From the NCBI RefSeq assembly GCF_011383005.1, contig NZ_CP049935.1, positions 2,294,001 through 2,358,000 on the forward strand: a stretch of DNA of 64,000 nucleotides. Direction: 5' to 3'. Positions 57,371 to 64,000 of this stretch are shown here, piece by piece; within the stretch, counting starts at the first letter, position 1; each line of letters opens with the position of its first letter. The notes under the pieces were generated by a model. The model was not told where the DNA came from and did no database searches. It was given only the letters and a program-made list of their open reading frames with translations. The translations under genes and the position numbers were made by a program. The DNA is from Phycicoccus sp. HDW14. GTDB taxonomy: Bacteria > Actinomycetota > Actinomycetes > Actinomycetales > Dermatophilaceae.

Positions 57371-58132
57371 TCAGCGGGTGCCGACGAGCCGGCGCACCTG
57401 GCGGCTGCGGGCCTCGTCGGCGAGCGGGTCGCTCATCGGCTCGGGCTCGAACGGCCGGCCGGTCGCGCGCTCGGCGGCGACGGCGATGAGGGCGTCCGAG
57501 ACCATCGGGTTGGCCGGCAGCAGCGGCCCGTGGAGGTAGGTGCCGATGACGTTGAGCGTGCGTGCGCCCTCGGTGCCGTCCTCGCCGTTGTTGCCGTAGC
57601 CCGCCCGGACGGTGCCGAAGGGTCGCTGGCCGGCGCCGAGGACGGTCGAGCCGGAGTGGTTCTCGTAGCCGACGACGCTGCCGAACTCGGTGTCGACGCA
57701 GACCGGCCCGACCATCCGCTTGTCGTTGCCGCGCGTCGTGACGTCGAGGATGCCGAGGCCCGGCAGCACCTGGCCGGTGACGGTGTGGAAGGAGTTGCCG
57801 AACAGCTGGTACATGCCGCAGATGACGAGCATCGGGACGCCGTCGGCGGCCATCGAGGCCAGGGTCGGGCCGATGGCCTCGAGGTCGGCCTCGACCCGGG
57901 CCTGCCCGGAGTCCTGGCCGCCGCCGCCCATGAAGAGGTGGGCGTCGTCGCGGAACGGGGTGCCGGGGTCGTGGAGCACGACCTCGGCCGTGTACCCGTG
58001 CCGGCGGATGCGGCTGGCGAGCGCGTGGGTGTTGCCGCGGTCGCCGTAGATGCTCATCTCGCGCGGGTAGAGGTGGACGAGGGTGATGGTGCCCTTGCTC
58101 GGGCCGTCGGGCGCCAGCAGCTCGGTGCTCAT
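57371..58132 (-). CDS. gatD: Lipid II isoglutaminyl synthase glutaminase subunit
   Basis: 253 aa. Class I glutamine amidotransferase-like (CobB/CobQ) fold: HLYPREMSIYGDRGNTHAL near the start, Cys nucleophile in MLVICGMYQLFGNSFH (near residue 105) and the His in GTYLHGPLLPANP (near residue 202). It supplies ammonia to MurT for amidation of the D-Glu residue of lipid II. Its start overlaps the MurT stop (ATGA), the conserved murT-gatD order. Confidence 0.92.
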   Translation of the reverse strand: MSTELLAPDGPSKGTITLVHLYPREMSIYGDRGNTHALASRIRRHGYTAEVVLHDPGTPFRDDAHLFMGGGGQDSGQARVEADLEAIGPTLASMAADGVPMLVICGMYQLFGNSFHTVTGQVLPGLGILDVTTRGNDKRMVGPVCVDTEFGSVVGYENHSGSTVLGAGQRPFGTVRAGYGNNGEDGTEGARTLNVIGTYLHGPLLPANPMVSDALIAVAAERATGRPFEPEPMSDPLADEARSRQVRRLVGTR

Positions 58133-59427
58133 GCCGGGCCGTCCTCTCCGAAGTGCGCCAGCCCGTGCCGGGCGGCCAGGGTGCGGCGCAGGGCCATCAT
58201 CGCGGTGTACGTGCAGAAGATGCGCTTGGGCTCGTCGTGGTGGGTGGCGACGAACGTATCGAGCGCCTCGTCGAGGTCGGGGACCACCCGGTCGGTGTGG
58301 ACGTCGTCGTAGTGCAGGCGCAGCGCCATGTCGTAGGCGCGCACGCCGCTGGTCAGGGCGACACCGCGCTCGCGCAGGGAGGCGAAGCTGACGTCGTAGA
58401 GCCAGGAGACGTCGCGGCCGTCGGCGTCGTTGTCGTTGATCGCGACCATCGTCGCGACGGGGGTGCTGCCGTACGTCGAGAGCGCGACGCCGAAGCCGGC
58501 GGGGTTCTTGACGAGGACGAGCTCGAGCGGCTGGCCGTCGACCATGACCACCTCGCCGCGGCCGAACGGGGGGCGGACGGCGGCGAGGGCCTCGACGCAG
58601 GTGCCGGCGTCGAAGGCCTCACCGAGCAGCAGCCGGGCGGTCGTGACGGCGGCGGTGGCGTTGATCATCGCCGCGAGGCCGCGCTGCTGCAGGGTGACCG
58701 GACCGACGACGACGTCGTCGAAGACCACGTCGAAGGTGCGCTCGTCGCGCGGACGGAGGCGGGCGTCGCCGGGGCCGGGGTCGCGGGGGGCCGGGCCGTC
58801 GTCGAAGCGGGCGTCGTGCTCGGTGAGCTCGGGGAGCCGGTCGGCGATCGAGGCGTCGAGACCGAACCAGCGCACCGGCACGTCGACGGCGTCGGCGGCG
58901 CGGGCGATGAACGGGTCGTCGCAGTTGGCGACGACGCCCTCGGTGCTCGCGGCGCCGAGCCGGGCGAGCAGGTCGGCGGTGTGGTCGATCTCGGCGAACC
59001 GGTCGAGCTGGTCGCGGGCCACGTTGAGCAGCAGCGAGTGGGTGGGCGGCACCTCGGCGATGAAGCGCATCGCGTGGGCCTCGTCGAGCTCGACGACGGC
59101 CATGTCGCTGCGCAGCCGGCCGCCCAGGGGCAGCTGCGGCAGCATCTCGGAGAGGACGCCGCGGGTGAAGTTCGAGCCGGTGGGGTTGGTGAAGACGCTG
59201 CGCCCGTGGGCCCGCAGCAGGGCGACGAGCATCTTCGTCGTCGTCGTCTTGCCGTTGGTGCCGCTGACGACGACGATGCCGCCGCGCACGTCGGACAGGG
59301 CGTGCCGGAGGATGCGCGGGTCGATCCGCTCGGCGACGAGGCCGGGAAAGGCCGAGCCACCGCCCCGACGGCGGGCGAGGACCCGGGCGGTCTTGCCCGC
59401 GACGACGGCGGCGGCCGTTCTCAGCAT
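58129..59427 (-). CDS. murT: Lipid II isoglutaminyl synthase MurT (Mur-ligase-like subunit)
   Basis: 432 aa. ATP-binding loop VVSGTNGKTTTTKMLVALL (near residue 52), Mur-ligase domains, and the MurT-specific C-terminal domain. The zinc-ribbon (paired CxxC) that many MurT proteins carry in the middle domain is not seen: the region DARFDDGPAPRDPGPGDARL has no cysteines. Otherwise family-typical (LELVLVKNPAGFGVAL, INDNDADGRDVSWLYDV). With GatD it converts the lipid II D-glutamate to D-isoglutamine. Confidence 0.93.
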   Translation of the reverse strand: MLRTAAAVVAGKTARVLARRRGGGSAFPGLVAERIDPRILRHALSDVRGGIVVVSGTNGKTTTTKMLVALLRAHGRSVFTNPTGSNFTRGVLSEMLPQLPLGGRLRSDMAVVELDEAHAMRFIAEVPPTHSLLLNVARDQLDRFAEIDHTADLLARLGAASTEGVVANCDDPFIARAADAVDVPVRWFGLDASIADRLPELTEHDARFDDGPAPRDPGPGDARLRPRDERTFDVVFDDVVVGPVTLQQRGLAAMINATAAVTTARLLLGEAFDAGTCVEALAAVRPPFGRGEVVMVDGQPLELVLVKNPAGFGVALSTYGSTPVATMVAINDNDADGRDVSWLYDVSFASLRERGVALTSGVRAYDMALRLHYDDVHTDRVVPDLDEALDTFVATHHDEPKRIFCTYTAMMALRRTLAARHGLAHFGEDGPA

Positions 59428-59485
59428 CCGCCAACCCTAGCCAGCCGGGGCGCGGTCCCCGAATCCGTGGCCGCCGCGGCCCGGC

Positions 59486-60412
59486 TCAGGACGGAAGGTG
59501 GGCGTCGAGCCAGCGCACGACGTCGGCGGTGACCTCGTCGCGGTTGGTCTCGTTGAAGAGCTCGTGCCGGGCGTCGGGGTACAGGGTGATGGTGACGTCG
59601 GCGACCCCGGCGTCGCGGTACTGCTGCGCGACCGCGCGCGGGCCCTTGCCGCCGTCGCCCACCGGGTCCTTGTCGCCCGAGACGAGGAGCACGGGGAGGT
59701 CGCGGCGCACGCCGGCCACCCGCTTGGCGTCGTTGATGACGGCCAGCCCGCCGAGCAGGTCCTTGAAGAACCCGGACGTGAAGGTGTTGCCGCACAACGG
59801 GTCCGCGACGTAGGCGTCGACCTCGGCGTCGTCGCGCGAGAGCCAGTCGAAGTCGGTGCGGTTGGGCTTGAAGGCCGCGTTGTACTGGCCGAACGTCAGC
59901 TTGTCGAGGAGCGTGCTGGTGTGCCGGCGGCCGCGCAGCCGGGCCTCGGCGGCGGCGATGCCGGCGCCGACCTTGCCGAGGGGGCCGGGGTCGCCGGCGG
60001 TGCCCGACAGGACGAGGCCGGCGAGGTCGCGGGAGTCCTCGATGACGTAGGCGCGGGAGAGGAAGGACCCCATGCTGTGGCCGAGGAGGAACACGGGCAG
60101 GCCGGGGTGCTCGGACCGGGCGTGCGTGGTGACGGCGCGCAGGTCGGCGACGACGGTGTCCCATCCGCCGGAGTCGGCGAAGTAGCCGTGGTCGGCGGCC
60201 GAGGCGGTGCGGCCGTGGCCCCGGTGGTCGGGCGCGTACACGGCGTAGCCGGCGGTCGTGAGGGCCTCGGCGAGGCGGGCGTAGCGGGCGGAGTGCTCGG
60301 CCATCCCGTGGGCGATGACGACCACCGCCTTCGGGGCGCCCTCCGGCAGCCAGCGGTGGGTGAAGACGGCGGTGCCGTCGGTGGCGGTGACGCTCGTCGT
60401 CGAGCTGTCCAT
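59486..60412 (-). CDS. Monoacylglycerol lipase-like alpha/beta hydrolase
   Basis: 308 aa. Family motifs: VIAHGMAEHSARYARLAEAL, YAPDHRGHGRT, nucleophile elbow FLLGHSMGSFLSRAYV (Ser near residue 115), acid in LLVSGDKDPVG, His in YPDARHELFNETNRDEV. Matches the Hydrolase_4/YtpA-type group acting on monoacylglycerols or lysophospholipids. No signal peptide, so cytoplasmic or membrane-associated. ATG 60412. Separate from guaA by 371 bp containing a tandem repeat. Confidence 0.88.
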   Translation of the reverse strand: MDSSTTSVTATDGTAVFTHRWLPEGAPKAVVVIAHGMAEHSARYARLAEALTTAGYAVYAPDHRGHGRTASAADHGYFADSGGWDTVVADLRAVTTHARSEHPGLPVFLLGHSMGSFLSRAYVIEDSRDLAGLVLSGTAGDPGPLGKVGAGIAAAEARLRGRRHTSTLLDKLTFGQYNAAFKPNRTDFDWLSRDDAEVDAYVADPLCGNTFTSGFFKDLLGGLAVINDAKRVAGVRRDLPVLLVSGDKDPVGDGGKGPRAVAQQYRDAGVADVTITLYPDARHELFNETNRDEVTADVVRWLDAHLPS

Positions 60413-60611
60413 GGGTCCGTCCTCGGAGGTGGGTTACCGGCGGGTACCGGCCCAGCCTGCCAGACCGGGACGCGTCCGGTGGCCGGGACCGGACCCCGTC
60501 TCGGGAGGCGGGGCGGCTCGGTGGGTGGGCTGCGGTGGCGAGCCGGGTCGAGCCGGTCGGTCACGCGGCCGGCCAGGAGGAGATGGTGTGGTCCAGAAGT
60601 CCAGTCGCCGC

Positions 60612-60706
60612 GACTGGTATCCCTCCTCCAAAGACCGGTATCCCTCCCCGAGCGACCGGGATCCCTCCCTCGCGACCGGGATCCCTCCCGAGCGACTGGA
60701 TCTCGC
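60612..60706. repeat. Tandem array of a 20-21-bp unit (about 4.6 copies)
   Basis: In the 371-bp gap 60413-60783 between guaA and the lipase-like gene, units of 21, 21, 20 and 20 bp (60612-60632, 60633-60653, 60654-60673, 60674-60693) and a partial fifth share the core GACCGG(T/G)ATCCCTCC. The array starts at a CCAGTCG...CGACTGG dyad (60601-60617). Unit lengths are not multiples of three, so it is not coding repeats. The rest of the gap shows nothing recognisable. Confidence 0.75.
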
Positions 60707-60783
60707 AAGCACCCACCTACCCGTGGGGCGGTCGCCCCGGCCAACCTCCGACCCCAGGCGCACCAGGGCTCAGGCAGCGACGG

Positions 60784-62436
60784 TCATTCCCACTCGATGG
60801 TGCCCGGCGGCTTGCTCGTGACGTCGAGCACGACCCGGTTGACCTCGCGCACCTCGTTGGTGATGCGGGTCGAGATCTTCGCGAGCACGTCGTAGGGCAG
60901 GCGGGTCCAGTCGGCCGTCATCGCGTCCTCGGACGACACCGGCCGCAGCACGATGGGGTGCCCGTAGGTGCGCCCGTCGCCCTGGACCCCGACCGAGCGC
61001 ACGTCGGCGAGCAGCACGACCGGGCACTGCCAGATCTCCCGGTCCAGCCCGGCCGTCGACAGCTCCTCGCGGGCGATCAGGTCGGCGGCGCGCAGCACCT
61101 CGAGCCGCTCGTGCGTCACCTCGCCGACGATGCGGATGCCGAGGCCCGGCCCCGGGAACGGCTGGCGCCAGACGATGCCCTCGGGCACCCCGAGCTCGAG
61201 CCCGACCTGGCGCACCTCGTCCTTGAACAGCAGCCGCAGCGGCTCGACGAGCGTGAACTGCAGGTCGTCGGGCAGCCCGCCAACGTTGTGGTGCGACTTG
61301 ATGTTCGCCGTCCCGGTCCCGCCGCCGGACTCGACGACGTCCGGGTAGAGCGTGCCCTGCACGAGGAACTCGACCGGGTGGTCGTCGTCCCCGGCGTGCG
61401 ACCCGACGACGTCGCGCGCCGCCTGCTCGAAGACCCGGATGAACTCGCGCCCGATGGCCTTGCGCTTCTCCTCGGGGTCGCTGACGCCGGCCAGCGCGGC
61501 GAGGAAGCGGTCGGCGGCGTCGACGGTGACGAGGTCGACCCCGGTCGCCGCGACGAAGTCCTGCTGCACCTGCTCGGCCTCACCGGCCCGCAGCAGGCCG
61601 TGGTCGACGAAGACGCAGGTCAGCTGGTCGCCGACGGCCCGCTGGACGAGCGCCGCGGCCACCGACGAGTCGACCCCGCCGGACAGCCCGCAGATGACGC
61701 GCTTGTCGCCGATCTGCTCGCGCACGGCCCCGACGAGCTCCTCGACGACGTTCGCCGCCGTCCACTCCCCCGACAGCCCGGCGCCCTTGACGAGGAAGTT
61801 CTCGAGCACCCGCTGCCCGAAGGTCGAGTGCATCACCTCGGGGTGCCACTGCACGCCGTACAGGTGGCGCTCGTCGTCCTCGAACCCGGCGACCGGCGCC
61901 CCCGAGGTCGTCGCCGTGACGCGCATCCCGGCCGGCGCCTCGGCCACCGAGTCGCCGTGGCTCATCCACACCGACTGCTCGGCGGGTTGGCCGTTGAAGA
62001 GCGTCGACGACGTGTCGAGGACGGTGGCCGGCGTGGCCCCGAACTCCGACAGCCCGGTCTTCTCGACGACGCCGCCGAGCGCCAGGGCCATCGCCTGGAA
62101 GCCGTAGCACATGCCGAACACCGGGACGCCGGCCTGCAGCAGCGCGGGGTCGAGGCGCGGGGCGCCCTCCTCGTACACCGACGACGGGCCGCCGGACAGG
62201 ACGATGGCCGCGGGGTCCTTGGCCAGCATGTCCTCGGCGCTCATCGACGAGGGCACGACCTCGCTGAAGCAGTTGGCCTCGCGCACGCGCCGGGCGATCA
62301 GCTGGGCGTACTGCGCGCCGAAGTCGACGACCAGCACGGGGCGGTCGGCGAGGTGGATGGGGTCAGCGCCCTCGACGACGGCGTGGCTCGGGTCGACGGG
62401 CGAGGGGTCGGCGGGCAGCTCGGGGGCGTCGCTCAC
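60784..62436 (-). CDS. guaA: GMP synthase (glutamine-hydrolysing)
   Basis: 550 aa, starting at GTG 62436. Amidotransferase domain: [18 protein letters not shown] (near residue 33), Cys nucleophile in [15 protein letters not shown]-type [24 protein letters not shown] pyrophosphatase domain: [16 protein letters not shown] (near residue 245), and the terminal dimerisation part [16 protein letters not shown]. Converts XMP to GMP. It ends the leftward run SURF1-DUF3817-guaA, 10 bp after DUF3817. Confidence 0.97.
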   Translation of the reverse strand: MSDAPELPADPSPVDPSHAVVEGADPIHLADRPVLVVDFGAQYAQLIARRVREANCFSEVVPSSMSAEDMLAKDPAAIVLSGGPSSVYEEGAPRLDPALLQAGVPVFGMCYGFQAMALALGGVVEKTGLSEFGATPATVLDTSSTLFNGQPAEQSVWMSHGDSVAEAPAGMRVTATTSGAPVAGFEDDERHLYGVQWHPEVMHSTFGQRVLENFLVKGAGLSGEWTAANVVEELVGAVREQIGDKRVICGLSGGVDSSVAAALVQRAVGDQLTCVFVDHGLLRAGEAEQVQQDFVAATGVDLVTVDAADRFLAALAGVSDPEEKRKAIGREFIRVFEQAARDVVGSHAGDDDHPVEFLVQGTLYPDVVESGGGTGTANIKSHHNVGGLPDDLQFTLVEPLRLLFKDEVRQVGLELGVPEGIVWRQPFPGPGLGIRIVGEVTHERLEVLRAADLIAREELSTAGLDREIWQCPVVLLADVRSVGVQGDGRTYGHPIVLRPVSSEDAMTADWTRLPYDVLAKISTRITNEVREVNRVVLDVTSKPPGTIEWE

Positions 62437-62446
62437 GCGGCCAAGG

Positions 62447-62833
62447 CTATCGGCGCGCGGCGGCCAGTCCGTCCGCGACCTCCCGGGCCACGCGGCGCTC
62501 GACCCAGAAGGAGAGGAACGGCACGCAGCCGGCGAGCATGACGAGCACCATCCGCGGCAGCGACCAGCCGACCTTGAAGCCGAGCAGCGCGGTCGCCAGC
62601 AGGTACCCCATGTAGATGAACCCGTGCGGCTGCGGCCACCAGTGCAGCGGGTTGTCGTCGCCTTTCATCTGGAAGACGTACGACAGGACCATCTCGACGA
62701 CGAGGACGAGCAGCCCGACACCGACGACGAAGGCCATCACCTCGAAGAACCTCAGCCGGGGCCGGACGGCGTCGACGTCCTCGGGCGCGATCGTCGTGGC
62801 GGGCCGGGTGTCAGGTGTGCTCACGCGACCCAT
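62447..62833 (-). CDS. DUF3817 membrane protein
   Basis: 128 aa with three hydrophobic spans ([59 protein letters not shown]) and a conserved [15 protein letters not shown] segment. Family of unknown function, frequent beside guaA in actinobacteria. The start could be ATG 62833 (23-bp overlap with SURF1) or GTG 62824; both keep the helices. Membrane localisation expected. Confidence 0.8.
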   Translation of the reverse strand: MGRVSTPDTRPATTIAPEDVDAVRPRLRFFEVMAFVVGVGLLVLVVEMVLSYVFQMKGDDNPLHWWPQPHGFIYMGYLLATALLGFKVGWSLPRMVLVMLAGCVPFLSFWVERRVAREVADGLAAARR

Positions 62834-63581
62834 TGTCGCCCGCCGCTACGAGGGCCGGCGCACCGCCCCGGTGCGCCTCCTCGCGGACCATCCGCCACCA
62901 CAGCCAGAGACCGAACGCGGCGAACACCCACCACTGCACGGCGTAGGCGGCGTTGCGCCAGCTGAGGCCGGTCGGCGCGAGCGGGGTGGGCACCTTCGTC
63001 AGCGGGGTCCCGGCGTCGGCCCCGGCCTGCGGGGTCTCGGTGCGCAGGAAGAGGAAGGCGTTGTAGAGGTCACCCGGCCAGGTGTTGGCGAGCACCGAGG
63101 TGTCGACCGACCCGATCTCCCCGGGGCCGACGGGCGAGGTCACCGGCGACTCCGGCGGCGCCAGCCCTCCCGCCAGGGCGAGCGTGCCCGTCGGCGGCGT
63201 GCCGGCCTCCCCCGGGTCGGTGACGAAGCCCCGCAGCACGGGCAGCGTGGCACCGGTGCCGTCGACGACGAACGGCGTGACCACCCACGACCCGGCGCGC
63301 CCGTCGAGCCGACGGTCGGGCACGAGGAGCTGGCCGTCGGTGTAGCGCCCGGTGACGGTGACCGGCCGCGACGACAGCTCGCCGGGGAAGGAGGTGTGCG
63401 GCGCCAGCACCGACGTCAGGGCGACCGGGGCCGCCGCGCGCGCCGCGTCGACGGCGTCCTGGTGGGCCGTCCCCTCGGCCACCCCGAGCTGCCACCGACC
63501 GAGCTGGACGAAGACGGCGCCGACGACGAGGACGAGCCCGAGCAGCCCGAGGAACCGCGGGGTGAGGGCGGTCCGGAGCAC
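62811..63581 (-). CDS. SURF1-family protein (cytochrome oxidase assembly)
   Basis: 256 aa from GTG 63581. N-terminal helix (RFLGLLGLVLVVGAVFVQLGRWQLG) and C-terminal helix (VQWWVFAAFGLWLWWRMVR) flank a periplasmic domain with FPGELSSRPVTVTGRYTDGQ, WVVTPFVVDGT and SWRNAAYAVQWW, as in SURF1. It assists heme a insertion into aa3-type cytochrome c oxidase. It precedes DUF3817 and guaA on the minus strand and overlaps DUF3817. Confidence 0.85.
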   Translation of the reverse strand: MLRTALTPRFLGLLGLVLVVGAVFVQLGRWQLGVAEGTAHQDAVDAARAAAPVALTSVLAPHTSFPGELSSRPVTVTGRYTDGQLLVPDRRLDGRAGSWVVTPFVVDGTGATLPVLRGFVTDPGEAGTPPTGTLALAGGLAPPESPVTSPVGPGEIGSVDTSVLANTWPGDLYNAFLFLRTETPQAGADAGTPLTKVPTPLAPTGLSWRNAAYAVQWWVFAAFGLWLWWRMVREEAHRGGAPALVAAGDNGSREHT

Positions 63582-63641
63582 GTCCTCGAGGGTACGGGAC
63601 CGGGCTGGGGCGCCCGCCCGTCCGTCGGGGAGGATGGCCCG

Positions 63642-64000
63642 GTGCCCCAGCCCGCCGACGACCGGTCCACCGCCGACCCGCCCGTCGTCACCGCGATCCA
63701 CGTCGCGCCCGGCCGTCGGCTGACGATGCGCGCCGTCGACTCGGTGGTGGCCGAGGCGGGCGTGGGGCTGGTCGGTGACCGCTACCACGGGACGCGTCAC
63801 CGGCACGTGACGGTGCAGTCGGCCGAGCAGCTCGCCGAGGCGGCCGAGCGACTCGGGGCCGACGTGCCGCCGGCGGGGACGCGCCGCAACCTCACCGTGT
63901 CGCACGGACGGGTGGTGTCGACGCCCGGGGCGCGGGCGCGGGTGGGCGAGGTGCTGCTCGAGGTCGTCCGGGTGGCCGCGCCGTGCCGCATCCTCGACGA
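63642..64000 (+). CDS. MOSC-domain protein, 5' part (3' end outside window)
   Basis: Open from GTG 63642 (after GGGGAGGA) to the window edge, 119 codons. Translation shows VTAIHVAPGRRLTMRAV, GDRYHGTRHRHVTVQ, GTRRNLTVSHGRVV and EVVRVAAPCRILD, matching MOSC domains, including the conserved cysteine in APCRIL. MOSC proteins bind sulfur-carrying groups or molybdenum cofactor. A missing C-terminus prevents finer assignment. Divergent from SURF1 across 60 bp. Confidence 0.75.
   Translation, partial: MPQPADDRSTADPPVVTAIHVAPGRRLTMRAVDSVVAEAGVGLVGDRYHGTRHRHVTVQSAEQLAEAAERLGADVPPAGTRRNLTVSHGRVVSTPGARARVGEVLLEVVRVAAPCRILD

Noticed and set aside
60601-60706. CRISPR array
   Set aside because: The repeat units are adjacent with no unique spacers, and no cas genes are present.
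1-64000. tRNA, rRNA, insertion sequences or prophage genes
   Set aside because: No tRNA-like cloverleaf with a conserved T-loop, no rRNA motif and no transposase or integrase signature was noticed on either strand.

Overview
This window is a very GC-rich (roughly 70-75 % by eye), gene-dense stretch of an actinobacterial chromosome. GTG starts, ATGA/GTGA stop-start overlaps, a PerM homologue beside purN/purH and sucCD, and the MurT/GatD pair point to Actinomycetes. The mix of neutral proteases, PcrA, DUF6350 and PspC genes suggests an Intrasporangiaceae-like member of the Micrococcales, but that placement is inference. No rRNA, tRNA, CRISPR array, transposase or prophage was seen.

Layout. Bases 1-27,500 hold an accessory nitrogen-catabolism region: a PucR-type regulator (cut by the left edge), a methyltransferase, a uracil-type permease, a three-subunit molybdenum hydroxylase with a CoxG partner, and a nitrilase-family amidohydrolase. 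After a small housekeeping insert (74-aa PcrA-tail-like protein, NfeD, flotillin, GH25 muramidase) come HyuA/HyuB with an NmrA-type protein. Beyond a secreted M36 protease follow a CaiB-type CoA transferase, carbamate kinase, a barbiturase-family ring-opening amidohydrolase, a YqcI/YcgG (GntA-like) protein, a DUF1989 protein and an FNT channel. Bases 27,500-33,700 are a core block read leftward: sucC-sucD-perM-purN-PPOX-purH. Bases 33,900-39,900 encode exported hydrolases: two paralogous M4 metalloproteases, a lipase and an M23 peptidase. Bases 39,980-64,000 are mostly core functions: PcrA helicase, LigD-type polymerase, ArfB, a DAO-type oxidase, UdgB, a GNAT acetyltransferase, a quinone oxidoreductase, a PspC-linked two-component system, a glycosyltransferase, a PIG-L deacetylase, an M18 aminopeptidase, GatD-MurT, a monoacylglycerol-lipase-like hydrolase, GuaA, SURF1, and a MOSC protein cut by the right edge.

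How the genes may work together. Permease, molybdenum hydroxylase and barbiturase match the oxidative pyrimidine route (uracil to barbiturate to ureidomalonate). The nitrilase-like enzyme, CoA transferase and carbamate kinase could process the malonyl and carbamoyl products. This is inferred from family and context, not shown by the sequence alone.

Caveat. Seventeen genes, including purH, are interrupted by 20 apparent one-base losses, nearly all in or beside short G or C runs. Restoring one base at each site gives full-length proteins with family motifs. I treat these as probable sequence errors and give the joined coordinates.
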